From NCBI RefSeq assembly GCF_035944375.1, contig NZ_DASZBE010000018.1: a DNA stretch of 64,000 nt. One strand, written 5' to 3'. A model generated the notes under the pieces. That model saw only the letters and a program-made list of their open reading frames with translations, was not told where the DNA came from and did not search any database. The position numbers and the translations under genes are program-made. Positions 8,860 through 17,892 of the stretch are shown in pieces. This DNA is from Allobosea sp035944375 (GTDB taxonomy: Bacteria > Pseudomonadota > Alphaproteobacteria > Rhizobiales > Beijerinckiaceae). Numbering within the stretch: the first letter of the stretch is position 1; each line of letters starts with the position of its first letter.

Positions 8860-10238
8860 CCGGCGGGCACAAAGCTCGCCATCTTGCCCGGGTTCAGCAG
8901 GCCCTGCGGGTCGACCTCGCCCTTGAAGCCGAGTTGGTCGGCATCGGCACGCTTGTGGCGACTGCCCTCCTCCAGCGACACGACATGGGGGTTGGCGATG
9001 AAGACGCCCGAGGCCTCATGCAGCGCGATGACCTCGTTCAAACGTTCAGGCGTTGAATAGCGCAGGATCGGCAGGGCGCTCGCGGTCACCTTTCCACCGA
9101 AGCGGATGAACTCGTGATGCGGCAGCAACTCGTCACCGAACGCCGCAATCGTCTCGCGGGCGCTCTCCACCAGCCGGTCATGCGGGAAAAGGCACTGGAG
9201 ATAGGTGATGGAGCGGTCGCTCTTCAGCCACTGCAGCGTGGTGTGGTTCCAGGTGTATTCGTAGAGCGGCACCGTGCCGGGCCCCTCCTCCGAGGGCGCC
9301 TCATAGGTCACCGCGCCGCGCTTGCCGACGATCGCCTTGAACGGGCCGAGCGAGCCTTCCGCGATCATGCAGATCAGGATGCTCTTGCCTTCCGGGCAAT
9401 GAGCCTTCAGCGCGCCGAAATAGGGGGTGATCACCGACGAGATCGGCGTCGCCAGCTTCTTGACGATGCCGTCCGCGAGCGCGACCTCGTAGCCCGTTTC
9501 GAAGGCGTCCATGTAGCTGTCGAAGGCGACGATGACGTCGATCCAGGGCCAGGCCGGCGCGAGCGGCATTTCGAGTGCCGTGATGATGCCGGTCGTGCCA
9601 TAGGCGCGATTGACCTTCTGGGCCGCGTCGTCGCGCAATTCGATGATGCGCGGCTCTTCCTCGACCGTGACGATGCGCGCCGCCAGAATATTGCCGGGTT
9701 CGCGCAGACCGCCATAAGTCACCGAGCCGACCCCGCCCGAGCCGCCCGCGACGAAACCGCCGACGGTCGCGCTGCGCTTGGTCGAGGGGTGCATGCGCTG
9801 CTCGAAGCCGGTCTGGCGCAGCGTGATGTCGACATCCAGCATGCGCGAGCCCGCCGCCGTGCGAACGACGCCCGGCTTCTGCCATTCGATGCCGGTCAGG
9901 CCGGTGATGTCGAGCAGGACGCCGCCCTCGAGCGGCACGGCCTGGCCGTAATTGCCGGTACCCGCCGCCCGGACCGTCAGCGGAATGCGATGGCGGGCAC
10001 AGGCCGCGGCGATCCGCACCACCTCGGCCTCGTCGCGGGGCGTGGCGATGATGTCCGCCGCCTTGTCGGCGAGTTGCTTGTTCAGGATCGGCGAGTACCA
10101 GAAGAAGTCGCGCGAGCGCTTCCTGACCACCTGCGTCTCGTCGATCAGCGCGATGCCGGCGAGGTCCTCCTTCAACGCGGCGATGTCGTAGCGCGAGACC
10201 CGCTCGGGCCTCTGCTGGCGTTCGGGCAGTGCGCTCAT
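8847..10238 (-). CDS. FAD-binding oxidoreductase (vanillyl-alcohol-oxidase/PCMH type)
   Basis: 463 residues. An FAD-binding PCMH fold lies in the N-terminal half: the pyrophosphate-binding stretch TVRAAGTGNYGQAVPLEGGV at about residues 90-110, then GFVAGGSGGVGSVTYGG near residue 170. The C-terminal end NPGKMASF matches the conserved tail of FAD-linked oxidases such as GlcD/lactate dehydrogenases. Substrate unknown. It follows the ABC permease gene after a single base, as last gene of the importer operon, so it probably oxidises the imported compound or a derivative. The 3' end overlaps the convergent gene at 8859 by 13 bp. Confidence 0.88.
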   Translation of the reverse strand: MSALPERQQRPERVSRYDIAALKEDLAGIALIDETQVVRKRSRDFFWYSPILNKQLADKAADIIATPRDEAEVVRIAAACARHRIPLTVRAAGTGNYGQAVPLEGGVLLDITGLTGIEWQKPGVVRTAAGSRMLDVDITLRQTGFEQRMHPSTKRSATVGGFVAGGSGGVGSVTYGGLREPGNILAARIVTVEEEPRIIELRDDAAQKVNRAYGTTGIITALEMPLAPAWPWIDVIVAFDSYMDAFETGYEVALADGIVKKLATPISSVITPYFGALKAHCPEGKSILICMIAEGSLGPFKAIVGKRGAVTYEAPSEEGPGTVPLYEYTWNHTTLQWLKSDRSITYLQCLFPHDRLVESARETIAAFGDELLPHHEFIRFGGKVTASALPILRYSTPERLNEVIALHEASGVFIANPHVVSLEEGSRHKRADADQLGFKGEVDPQGLLNPGKMASFVPAGQAK

Positions 10239-10239
10239 C

Positions 10240-11118
10240 TCAGTTCTCCCGCTTCAGGGCGCTCTCGTGCCAGCGCCGCAGCAGCATGTGCGAAATCCAG
10301 CTCGTGCAAAGGAAGATCGCGATGCCCGACAGCGAGATCATCAGCAAGGCGGCAAAGACGCGCGGGATCTTGAGCTGATAGCCGGCCTCGAGGATGCGAT
10401 AAGCCAGCCCCGAGGCGCTGCCGCCGGTGCCGGCGACGAACTCGGCGACCACCGCGCCGATCAGCGCGAGCCCGCCGGATATCTTCAGCCCGGCCAGGAA
10501 ATAGGGCAAGGCGGCCGGGAGCTTGAGATAGCGCATCGTCTGCCAGCGGGTCGCGCCATAGAGCTGGAACAGGTTGACCAGGTTGTGGTCGGCCGAGTTC
10601 AGCCCGAGAATCGTGTTCGACAGGATCGGGAAGAAGGCGACGATCCAGGCGCAGATCAGCAGCGCGAGATTGATGTCGCCGGCCCAGATGATGATCAGCG
10701 GCGCGATCGCCACGATCGGCGTCACCTGCAGGATCACCGCATAGGGCAGGAGCGACATCTCCAGCCATTTCGACTGGGTGAACAGCACGGCGAGCGTGAC
10801 GCCGACGATCACCGCCGCGGCGAGCGCCATGAAGGTGATCTTCAGCGTGATCCAGAGCGAACCGGAAAGCGTGCCCCAGTCGGACACCAGCGTCTGGCCG
10901 ATCAGGAGCGGCCCGGGCAGGACATAGGCCGGGATGCCGTTCCAGCGGACCGCGAACTCCCAGAGCGCCAGCGAGAACACGCCGATCGCGATCGGCGCGA
11001 GGATGCGCGGCCAGGCACTGGCCGGCAGGCCCAGCAGGCGTGGCTCGGTGACGAAGACCGGGCGTGCCTCGGAGTCGGTGCCATTGCTCGTGTTCGTGCT
11101 GCCGGTCGCGACGGTCAT
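10240..11118 (-). CDS. ABC transporter permease (SsuC/TauC/ThiX-like)
   Basis: 292 residues with about six transmembrane helices and the cytoplasmic EAA loop (LYGATRWQTMRYLKLPAALP, about residues 195-215) that docks on the ATPase. Belongs to the BPD-transporter permeases of the taurine/sulfonate/nitrate/HMP type. Between the ATPase gene upstream and the FAD oxidoreductase gene downstream. A palindromic repeat (11152-11280) lies between it and the ATPase gene. Substrate unknown; see the binding protein at 12277-13299. Confidence 0.92.
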   Translation of the reverse strand: MTVATGSTNTSNGTDSEARPVFVTEPRLLGLPASAWPRILAPIAIGVFSLALWEFAVRWNGIPAYVLPGPLLIGQTLVSDWGTLSGSLWITLKITFMALAAAVIVGVTLAVLFTQSKWLEMSLLPYAVILQVTPIVAIAPLIIIWAGDINLALLICAWIVAFFPILSNTILGLNSADHNLVNLFQLYGATRWQTMRYLKLPAALPYFLAGLKISGGLALIGAVVAEFVAGTGGSASGLAYRILEAGYQLKIPRVFAALLMISLSGIAIFLCTSWISHMLLRRWHESALKREN

Positions 11119-11151
11119 GGGCAGTCTCCGCCGCGAGATGTAGGACGCATG

Positions 11152-11280
11152 CCCTCCCCCCGCTTGCGGTGGGGAGGGTTAGGGTGGGGGGCAGCTCCGC
11201 TCGGCGCCAACCCAGACAGATGGGCGGCCGGCTTTCCGGCCCCCCACCCCGGCCCTCCCCACCGCAAGCGGGGGGAGGGA
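11152..11280. repeat. Palindromic intergenic repeat, family B copy 1
   Basis: Two arms of about 40 bp, inverted relative to each other (left contains CTTGCGGTGGGGAGGG, right CCCTCCCCACCGCAAG), around a ~45-bp centre. It lies inside the importer operon between ATPase and permease genes, where it would form a long stem-loop in the mRNA. Related copies at 20966-21130, 57067-57230 and 58948-59115. Confidence 0.88.
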
Positions 11281-11296
11281 GAAGAAAAGCGATCGC

Positions 11297-12112
11297 TCAT
11301 GAGCCGATCGCCTCCTTGAGCTTGCCCGAGACCACCCGGCAGAGATGGGCGTATTCCGGCGAGGTGCGGAAGAGGTCGTCGCGCGGATAGGGCGCATCGA
11401 CGTCGAGATCGGCCATGACGCGGCCGGGCCGCGCTGCCATCACCACGATGCGCTTCGAGAGATAGACGGATTCGAACACCGAATGGGTGACGAAGACCGC
11501 GGTGAACTTCTCCTTCCACCATAGCTCGAGCAGATCGTCGTTGAGGCGGTGGCGGGTGATCTCGTCGAGGGCGGCGAAGGGCTCGTCCATCAGCAGGATC
11601 TTCGGCCGCAGCACCAGCCCGCGCGCGATCGAGACGCGCATCTTCATGCCGCCGGAGAGTTCCCGGGGATAGGAATTCTCGAAGCCGGAGAGGCCGACCA
11701 GCGCCAGCATCGCCGCCGCCCGCTCGCGCGCCTCGCTCGTGCGCACGCCCTTCAGGGTGAGCGGCATCATGACGTTGGCGAGCGCCGTCGCCCAGGGCAT
11801 CAGCGTCGGATCCTGGAAGACGAAGCCGAGATCGCGCTGCGGCTCACCGGACGCGTCATGCACCGTGGTCGGCCACTCGATCGTTCCGCTGGAAGGCGCG
11901 CCGAGGCCGGCGATCATCCGCAGCAGCGTCGACTTTCCGCAACCGGACGGACCGAGCAGGCTGACGAACTCGCCCTCCCCCAGGCTCAGATTGACGTCGC
12001 GCACGGCGAGCGTGCCGTTGCCGAACTGCTTGGAAACATGTCGCACGCAGACCAGGGGCTTGCGACCCTCGGGGCGAACGGCATGGGGAGTGCTCAGAGA
12101 GGCCGTGTCCAA
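11297..12112 (-). CDS. ABC transporter ATPase (SsuB/TauB/ThiZ-like)
   Basis: About 271 residues with Walker A GPSGCGKST, signature LSGGMKMRVSIARGL, Walker B ILLMDEPFAALDE and the switch region VFVTHSVFES. Typical nitrate/sulfonate/taurine/HMP-type importer ATPase. No ATG is available; I place the start at the TTG at 12112 because the other in-frame TTG (12160) lies inside the repeat at 12146-12271. Neither has a strong ribosome site, so the start is uncertain. Works with the permease (10240-11118) and binding protein (12277-13299). Confidence 0.9.
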   Translation of the reverse strand: MDTASLSTPHAVRPEGRKPLVCVRHVSKQFGNGTLAVRDVNLSLGEGEFVSLLGPSGCGKSTLLRMIAGLGAPSSGTIEWPTTVHDASGEPQRDLGFVFQDPTLMPWATALANVMMPLTLKGVRTSEARERAAAMLALVGLSGFENSYPRELSGGMKMRVSIARGLVLRPKILLMDEPFAALDEITRHRLNDDLLELWWKEKFTAVFVTHSVFESVYLSKRIVVMAARPGRVMADLDVDAPYPRDDLFRTSPEYAHLCRVVSGKLKEAIGS

Positions 12113-12145
12113 AGCCTGATGATCCGTTGATTGTCGCCCTCCGTC

Positions 12146-12271
12146 GTCATTCCGGGGCAAGCCGAAGGCTTGAACCCGGAACCCACGACGGGGCGAGCGC
12201 TGGCGACCTGGTGGGAAGGCTCACCCGGTCGTGGGTTCCGGGTTCAGCGCTGCGCGCTGCCCCGGAATGAC
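12146..12271. repeat. Palindromic intergenic repeat, family A copy 1
   Basis: Outer arms GTCATTCCGGGGC and GCCCCGGAATGAC are perfect inverted repeats; inner arms contain GGAACCCACGACGGGG and CCGGTCGTGGGTTCC. Lies between the binding-protein and ATPase genes of the importer operon. Shares arm sequences with copies at 28309-28439, 61804-61948 and 62254-62303. Confidence 0.9.
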
Positions 12272-12276
12272 AAGGC

Positions 12277-13299
12277 TTACGCCTTGCCGACGCCCTTGTT
12301 GACGAACTCCAGGCTGTAGGCCTTCTTGAGGTCGATGCCGGCGGGGAAGACCCCCGCCTCCGTCATCGTCTTGTAGAACGAGCCCCAGCGCGCATCGGTC
12401 ATGGCGCCGATGCCGAGCGTCGTCGCATCGCCCGAGAGCACGATGCCGTTGGCGTTCATCACCTTGACCGCGTAGTCGATCTTCTCCTGATCCATGTCGG
12501 GATTGTCCTTCAGGATCTGCGCGTTGGCGGCGGCGACGTCCTGCCCCTTCATATAGGCGGCCCAGCCCTCCAGCGTGGCGGTGACGAAGCGCTGGACCAG
12601 GTCCTTCTTCTCGTCGACCATCTTGCGGGAGATGTTGATCGTCGTGTTGTAGTTCTCGAAGCCGGCATCGGCGATGAGATGCACCACCGGCGTGACGCCG
12701 CCCTGCTTCTGGATGGCGAAGGGCTCCGACGACAGGAAGCCCTGTTGCGAGATATTCTTGTCGGCGAGGAACGGCGCCATGTTGAAGGTGTAAGGCCGGA
12801 TCTGCTCGTCGGTGTAGCCGAATTTCGCCTTCAGGAAGGGCCAGTAGCTCGTGCGGCCGGCGGCGCCGACCAGGATCGGCTTGCCCTTCAGCGCCGCGAG
12901 CGAGTCGTTGCCGACGCCCGGATGCGAGATGATGACCTGCGGGTCCTTCTGGAAGATCGAGGCGATGCAGAGGAAGGGAATGTTCTCCTGGGCATAGCGG
13001 ATGGCCTCGAAGGAGTTCGACATGATCATGTCGACGCGGCCACCGAGCAGGAGCTGCGAGGGGTTCTGCTGCGGACCACCGGGGCGGATCTCGGCGTCGA
13101 TGCCGTATTTCTTGTAGATGCCGTTGGCGGCGGCGAGGTAGAAGCCGCCATGCTCGGCCTGGGCGCGCCAGTTGGTCTGGTAGGAGACCTTGTCGAGCGT
13201 CTGCGCGCTCACCCGCGCTCCGGGCACGGCGACCAGCGCCGATCCACCGATCAGGCCGAGCGCACCACGGCGCGTCAGGCGGTACTTCGTCATCGTCAT
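12277..13299 (-). CDS. ABC importer substrate-binding protein, THI5/NMT1-SsuA-like
   Basis: 340 residues with an N-terminal export signal containing twin arginines (RLTRRGALGLIGG), likely cleaved after VSA-Q around residues 31-33. The mature N-terminus (TNWRAQAEHGGFYLAAANGI, then YKKYGIDAEIRPGGP) closely follows the THI5/ThiY type of periplasmic binding proteins for pyrimidine-like ligands, and more generally the SsuA/TauA fold. First gene of the operon binding protein - ATPase - permease - FAD oxidoreductase. I looked upstream for a thiamine-pyrophosphate riboswitch and saw none, so a thiamine-precursor role is only one possibility. Confidence 0.9.
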   Translation of the reverse strand: MTMTKYRLTRRGALGLIGGSALVAVPGARVSAQTLDKVSYQTNWRAQAEHGGFYLAAANGIYKKYGIDAEIRPGGPQQNPSQLLLGGRVDMIMSNSFEAIRYAQENIPFLCIASIFQKDPQVIISHPGVGNDSLAALKGKPILVGAAGRTSYWPFLKAKFGYTDEQIRPYTFNMAPFLADKNISQQGFLSSEPFAIQKQGGVTPVVHLIADAGFENYNTTINISRKMVDEKKDLVQRFVTATLEGWAAYMKGQDVAAANAQILKDNPDMDQEKIDYAVKVMNANGIVLSGDATTLGIGAMTDARWGSFYKTMTEAGVFPAGIDLKKAYSLEFVNKGVGKA

Positions 13300-13500
13300 C
13301 CCTGTGACCTCCCCTGATAATCCTCGGCTGAACGCCTTGGCTGCGCGCCAGCAAACTGTATGCCATGGCAGGGCTTCAGCAGGAACCGCGACACTGCGTC
13401 ATCGAGCCGCCGGAAGCGCTTGCCCACAGGCGATCGCGCCTGCCTTTTCCGCGCGGGCGGGCTAGAGTGTCCGGGTCACGCGAATGGAGACGACAAGACG

Positions 13501-14316
13501 ATGGGCGCGCGCTTCTGGGGCGATCTGAAGACCACCGATTTCGCCCACCTGTCCGCCGAGGGGACGGTCGCCGTCCTGCCGCTGGCGGCGATCGAGCAGC
13601 ATGGGCCGCATCTGCCCGTGTCGGTCGACACCACGATCATGAACGCGATGCTGGCGGAAGCCATGCCACTGGTGCCGGCCGGGCTCGATGTGCTCGTGTT
13701 GCCGACGCTGGCGATCTGCAAGTCGAACGAACACCTGCATTCGCCGGGCACGCTGACGCTCTCTTGGGAGAGCGCGACCCAGAGCTGGATCGAGATCGGC
13801 GAGAGCGTCCGGCGCGCGGGGCTGCGGAAGCTGGTCATTCTGACCTCGCATGGCGGCAATATCGACCCGATGAAGGTGGTGGCGCGGGAGCTGCGCGTGC
13901 GCCACGGCATGCTCGCGGTGACCACCGCCTGGCGCGCCTTCGGCCTGCCGCCGGGCCTCTTCGCCGATCTCGACGCCAACCACGGCATCCATGCCGGCGA
14001 CATCGAGACCTCGCTGATGCTGCATTTCAGGCCAGACCTGGTCGATATGGGCCAGGCCGCGGCCTTCAACCCGCTGACGGTCGAGATGGCGGCCGAAGGC
14101 TACAGCTGGCTGCGACCGACGGGCCTGCACGCGATGGCCTGGATGGCGCAGGACGTCCACCCTTCCGGCGCCGCGGGCGACGCCTCGCTCGCCACGGCCG
14201 AGAAAGGCAAGGCGACGGCCGCCTTCCAGGCGAAAGGCTTCGTCGAGTTGCTGGCGGATGTGGCGCGGTTTCCGCTGGAGCGGCTGTATGGGCCTCAGGC
14301 GAATAGCCACGCATGA
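13501..14316 (+). CDS. Creatininase-family amidohydrolase
   Basis: 271 residues. Metal-binding signatures of the family are visible: AIEQHGPHLPVSVDT (about residues 31-45; Glu, His, Asp ligands), LTSHGGNIDP near residue 120 and GIHAGDIETS near residue 163. The family includes creatinine amidohydrolase, the formamide hydrolase ArfB and MftE, so the substrate cannot be fixed. The ATG at 13501 has GGAG 12 bp upstream; the frame is open 141 bp further up but without a good start. Transcribed divergently from the THI5-like importer operon, suggesting shared regulation and perhaps a shared heterocyclic or amide substrate. Confidence 0.88.
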   Translation: MGARFWGDLKTTDFAHLSAEGTVAVLPLAAIEQHGPHLPVSVDTTIMNAMLAEAMPLVPAGLDVLVLPTLAICKSNEHLHSPGTLTLSWESATQSWIEIGESVRRAGLRKLVILTSHGGNIDPMKVVARELRVRHGMLAVTTAWRAFGLPPGLFADLDANHGIHAGDIETSLMLHFRPDLVDMGQAAAFNPLTVEMAAEGYSWLRPTGLHAMAWMAQDVHPSGAAGDASLATAEKGKATAAFQAKGFVELLADVARFPLERLYGPQANSHA

Positions 14317-14334
14317 TTATTGTTGTTACAAGAA

Positions 14335-14607
14335 ATGGACATCGAGTATGATGAGGCTAAGCGGGAGCTGACTCTCGCCAGGCGGGGGCTCGATTTCGCC
14401 GCTTCGGGCGAGGTGTTCGCCGGTCGCCACGTCTCCCATGTCGATGATCGCTTCGACTACGGCGAGCGGCGGGTGATCACAGTCGGGTTTCTGAACGGTC
14501 GAATGGTCGTCCTGGTCTGGACCGATCGCGGGGTTCGCCGCCGCATCATCAGCCTCAGAAAGGCGAATGCCGATGAACAAGCCGCATTTGGACCCCTCCT
14601 GGGTTGA
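14335..14607 (+). CDS. brnT: BrnT-family toxin (RelE-like ribonuclease)
   Basis: About 90 residues. Matches the BrnT core: EYDEAKRELTLARRGLDF, FAGRHVSHVDDRFDYGERR, the central MVVLVWTDRG and the C-terminal RRIISLRKA. BrnT toxins are RelE-fold RNases that block translation. The ATG at 14335 starts the conserved M-D-I-E-Y-D; a TTG at 14320 is an alternative. As usual in this system the toxin gene comes first and its 3' end overlaps the antitoxin gene (from 14573) by 35 bp. The BrnTA complex normally represses its own promoter, which must lie in the short gap after the creatininase gene. Confidence 0.92.
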   Translation: MDIEYDEAKRELTLARRGLDFAASGEVFAGRHVSHVDDRFDYGERRVITVGFLNGRMVVLVWTDRGVRRRIISLRKANADEQAAFGPLLG

Positions 14608-14848
14608 TCCGGACGATGCGCCGGATCTGTCCACGCCCGACTGGCAGGCCAAGTTCGCGGAGGCGGATGTCCTTCAAGGTGACCGGATCGTTCGCCGCGG
14701 CCGCCCGCCCTTGTCGGACCCTAAGGTTTCGACCACGATCCGCCTGTCGGCCGAGGTGATCGACCACTTCAAGACGGACGGCCCCGGTTGGCAGAGCCGC
14801 ATCGACGCGGCTCTGAAGGACTGGATCGCGCAGCGAAGAGCCGGCTAA
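14573..14848 (+). CDS. brnA: BrnA-family antitoxin
   Basis: About 91 residues (93 if the ATG at 14567 is used). The N-terminal half is the toxin-binding arm; the C-terminal half GRPPLSDPKVSTTIRLSAEV, followed by I-D-H-F-K-T-D-G-P-G-W-Q, is the ribbon-helix-helix DNA-binding domain typical of BrnA. AAAGG lies upstream with better spacing for the ATG at 14573. Neutralises BrnT and autoregulates the pair. Ends 8 bp from the convergent matB gene, so the module sits tightly between two metabolic genes. Confidence 0.92.
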   Translation: MNKPHLDPSWVDPDDAPDLSTPDWQAKFAEADVLQGDRIVRRGRPPLSDPKVSTTIRLSAEVIDHFKTDGPGWQSRIDAALKDWIAQRRAG

Positions 14849-14855
14849 AGCGCCT

Positions 14856-16403
14856 CTACGACCCCGCCCTGTCCTTCGGGGCATAGATGTCCTTGTACTG
14901 CTCGCGCAGCAGGTTCTTCTGGACCTTGCCCATGGTGTTGCGCGGCAGGTCGTCGACGATGAAGACCTGCTTGGGCAGCTTGAACTTGGCGAGGCGCTGC
15001 TCCAGCGTCTGCGCGATCGAGGCGGCTGTGATGGCCGCGCCGGGCTTGACCACCACGACGGCGGTGACGCCCTCGCCGAAATCGCGATGCGGGCAGCCGA
15101 TGACCGCGCTCTCGATCACGCCCGGCATCTCGTCGATCTCGGTCTCGACTTCTTTCGGATAGACGTTGTAGCCGCCGGTGATGATGAGGTCCTTGCCGCG
15201 TCCGACGATGTGGACGTAGCCGGCCGCATCGATCTTGCCGAGGTCGCCGGTGATGAAGAAGCCGTCCGGCTTGAACTCGGCCGCGGTCTTCTCGGGGTTG
15301 CGCCAGTAGCCCTTGAAGACGTTGGGGCCCTTGACCTCGATCATGCCGATCTCGTCGGCGGCCAATCCCTTGCCCGTCTCGGGATCGACGACGCGGGCTG
15401 ACACGCCCGGCAGCGGATAGCCGACCGTGCCCGCCACCCGGTCCCCGTCATAGGGGTTGGAGGTGTTCATGTTGGTCTCGGTCATGCCGTAGCGCTCGAG
15501 GATCGCGTGGCCGGTCCGCTCGCGCCATTCGCGATGCGTCTCGGCCAGCAGCGGCGCCGAGCCGGAGACGAAGAGGCGCATATGCCTCGTCGCCTCCTGT
15601 GTCAGGCGGGCATCCTGCAGCAGCCGGACATAGAAGGTCGGCACGCCCATCATGCAGGTCGCCTGGGGCAGGTGCTTGAAGACCTGGTCGGGATCGAATT
15701 TCGGCAGCAGGATCATCGAGGCGCCGGAGAACAGCACGCAGTTGGTCGCGACGAAGAGGCCGTGCGTATGGAAGATCGGCAGCGCGTGGAGCAGCACGTC
15801 GTCCTTGGTGAAGCGCCAGTAATCGACCAGCGCCAGCGCGTTGGAAGCGAGGTTGTCGTGGCTGAGCATCGCCCCCTTGGAGCGCCCGGTCGTGCCCGAC
15901 GTGTAGAGGATCGCGGCGAGATCGTCCGCGCCACGCGCGACGTCCGTAAACGCGGTCGAGGCGGCGAGCGCCTTGTCTGAGAGCGAGCCGGCAGAGACGT
16001 CCGGCGAGCGCCAGATGCCGAGCGTCTCGAGCTTGGCGCCGGCCTTGTCGGCATAGGGCTTCAGGGCGTCGGCCTTCGCCGGGTCGCAGACGAAGACGGC
16101 CGGCTGCGCGTCGCCGAGGAAATACTCGATCTCGGCCGGAGTGTAGGCCGTGTTGAGCGGCAGGAAGATCGCGCCCGCGCGCACCGCGCCGAGATAGAGC
16201 ATCAGCGCCTCGATCGACTTCTCGACCTGGACGGCCACCCGGTCCCCCGGCTGCACCCCGAGCGCGACCAGCCCGTTGGCGAAGCGGGCGGAGACATCGA
16301 CCATATCCGAATAGGAGTAGCGCCGGCCGTCGTCGAGGAGGGCGAAGGGAGCGTCCGGCGCCGGCATCCGAGACCTGACCAGGTCGAACAGGTGGTTGCC
16401 CAT
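14856..16403 (-). CDS. matB: Malonyl-CoA synthetase (malonate-CoA ligase) MatB
   Basis: 515 residues of the acyl-adenylate (ANL) superfamily: P-loop YTSGTTGRSKG, motif ERYGMTETNMNTSNPYDGDR (the NTSNPY signature is characteristic of malonyl-CoA synthetases), hinge ITGDLG and catalytic lysine in GKVQKNLLRE near the C-terminus. Converts malonate, ATP and CoA to malonyl-CoA. The start at 16403 (MGNHLFD) has AAAGGA upstream; the frame is open 75 bp further up. It is 87 bp downstream of matA, consistent with one operon degrading malonate to acetyl-CoA. Confidence 0.93.
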   Translation of the reverse strand: MGNHLFDLVRSRMPAPDAPFALLDDGRRYSYSDMVDVSARFANGLVALGVQPGDRVAVQVEKSIEALMLYLGAVRAGAIFLPLNTAYTPAEIEYFLGDAQPAVFVCDPAKADALKPYADKAGAKLETLGIWRSPDVSAGSLSDKALAASTAFTDVARGADDLAAILYTSGTTGRSKGAMLSHDNLASNALALVDYWRFTKDDVLLHALPIFHTHGLFVATNCVLFSGASMILLPKFDPDQVFKHLPQATCMMGVPTFYVRLLQDARLTQEATRHMRLFVSGSAPLLAETHREWRERTGHAILERYGMTETNMNTSNPYDGDRVAGTVGYPLPGVSARVVDPETGKGLAADEIGMIEVKGPNVFKGYWRNPEKTAAEFKPDGFFITGDLGKIDAAGYVHIVGRGKDLIITGGYNVYPKEVETEIDEMPGVIESAVIGCPHRDFGEGVTAVVVVKPGAAITAASIAQTLEQRLAKFKLPKQVFIVDDLPRNTMGKVQKNLLREQYKDIYAPKDRAGS

Positions 16404-16490
16404 GATCAGGGTCCTTTCAGGCATAGCCGTCGCGTTTCGCGGCCCCTCGGAACGGAGCCGTTCTCCCATTGGCGTCACGTGCGTCGCGGG

Positions 16491-17819
16491 TCAACTCGCA
16501 GCCGGCCGCAACAGCTTGCGCACGGCGGCCGAGGCTACGACCGTGTTGCGGGTGGCGAAGGCCTCGTGATTGGTCTCGATGTCGTCGAGTTCGTAGCGAT
16601 AATTCACCATCACGCCATGCGACTCGCGCAGCCCCCGTGCCGACAGGTTGCCGCCGACATTGATGCGCTCCAGCCGCGCGCCGTTGCCGAGGTGGAAACG
16701 AGCGACCGGGTCGATCACGCGCCCGGAGGCCGTGCGTGCCCGCAGCATGTAATGCGCCATCATCTGGCCGAGCAGCTTGTCCCGGCGCAGCCGGGTCGCC
16801 TCGTCGAGCGAGATCGTCTCGCCGGCCGGGCGGGCGAGTTCCGAGCGCTCCTCATTGGTCAGGCCGAGATCGCCCGGCTCGGCGACGAGGCCCTCGAGCC
16901 AGCGCGCGAAGCCCGGCACCGGCGACAAAGTGACGAAGGTCTCGAGCCCCGGCAGCTCGCGCTTCAGATCCTCGGCGACCTGCTTGATCAGGAAATTGCC
17001 GAAGGAGATGCCGCGCAGGCCCTCCTGACAGTTGGAGATCGAATAGAACACCGCCGTCGTCGCCTCGGCCGCCGGCAGCACCTCGCGCTCCCCGCTCAGC
17101 ACCTCGCCAATGCTGCGCGGGATCGCGCGGGTCAGCGCGACCTCCACGAAGATCAGCGGCTCGTCGACCAGCTGCGGGTGGAAAAACGCGAAGCAGCGGC
17201 GGTCCGCCGGCTCCAGCCGCCGGCGCAGATCGTCCCACCCCTGGATCTCGTGGACGGCCTCGTAGCGGATGATCTTTTCGAGCACATTCGCCGGCGAGCG
17301 CCAGTCGATGCGGCGCAGCACCAGGAAACCGCGGTTGAACCAGGAGCCGAAGAGATGCCGGAAATCGGCATCGACGGTCAGCAGGTCGCGGTCGCTCTCC
17401 ATCGCCTCGAACAGCGCCTCGCGCATCCGCACCAGCACATGGGTGCCGCCGGGGGCGAGGTTGAGGCGCCGCAGCAGTTCCTGCCGGCGGGGCTCGGAGG
17501 CGAGGTGAAGCGCCGAGATCGTGGCCGCACCCGGCTCGTTGCGATAGGCCTCGATCGCCCGGTCGAGCCGCTCGTGATCCGGCCCGAAGCGCTCCTGCAG
17601 CATGGCGAAGAAGGCGCGCCGGCCCGGCTTGTCGAGGCGCTCCCAGGCTTCGAGCACGCCCTGCGCCAGCGCCATGCCCGAGGCCTCGCCCCGGCCCGAG
17701 AGCAAATCCTCGCAGAGCCGGTCGATCGGCCGGTTGCGCTGCGCCATGAAGCGCTCGAAGCCGATCAGCGCCCGGCCGCGATCGGCCACATTGGTCAGCA
17801 ATTCGCCGAGAAACGCCAT
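16491..17819 (-). CDS. matA: Malonyl-CoA decarboxylase MatA
   Basis: 442 residues, the usual length of bacterial malonyl-CoA decarboxylases. An N-terminal helical domain is followed by the catalytic acetyltransferase-like domain with FYSISNCQEGLRGISFGNFL and LSPVPGFARWL around the CoA site and HGVMVNYRYELDDIETNHEAF near the C-terminus, carrying the expected catalytic Ser/His region. Decarboxylates malonyl-CoA to acetyl-CoA. Transcribed ahead of matB. The MatR regulator and a malonate carrier that usually accompany matAB are not next to it. Confidence 0.94.
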   Translation of the reverse strand: MAFLGELLTNVADRGRALIGFERFMAQRNRPIDRLCEDLLSGRGEASGMALAQGVLEAWERLDKPGRRAFFAMLQERFGPDHERLDRAIEAYRNEPGAATISALHLASEPRRQELLRRLNLAPGGTHVLVRMREALFEAMESDRDLLTVDADFRHLFGSWFNRGFLVLRRIDWRSPANVLEKIIRYEAVHEIQGWDDLRRRLEPADRRCFAFFHPQLVDEPLIFVEVALTRAIPRSIGEVLSGEREVLPAAEATTAVFYSISNCQEGLRGISFGNFLIKQVAEDLKRELPGLETFVTLSPVPGFARWLEGLVAEPGDLGLTNEERSELARPAGETISLDEATRLRRDKLLGQMMAHYMLRARTASGRVIDPVARFHLGNGARLERINVGGNLSARGLRESHGVMVNYRYELDDIETNHEAFATRNTVVASAAVRKLLRPAAS

Positions 17820-17892
17820 GTCGCTGCGGACCTCCCGGCGCCATCATGCCCTGCCGGGCGGCGCGTGCAAGCCCGGCCTCGCCGACGCAGCC

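Noticed and set aside
13300..13500. Possible thiamine-pyrophosphate riboswitch ahead of the THI5-like binding protein
   Set aside because: I looked for the conserved THI-box sequences on the minus strand and did not find them.
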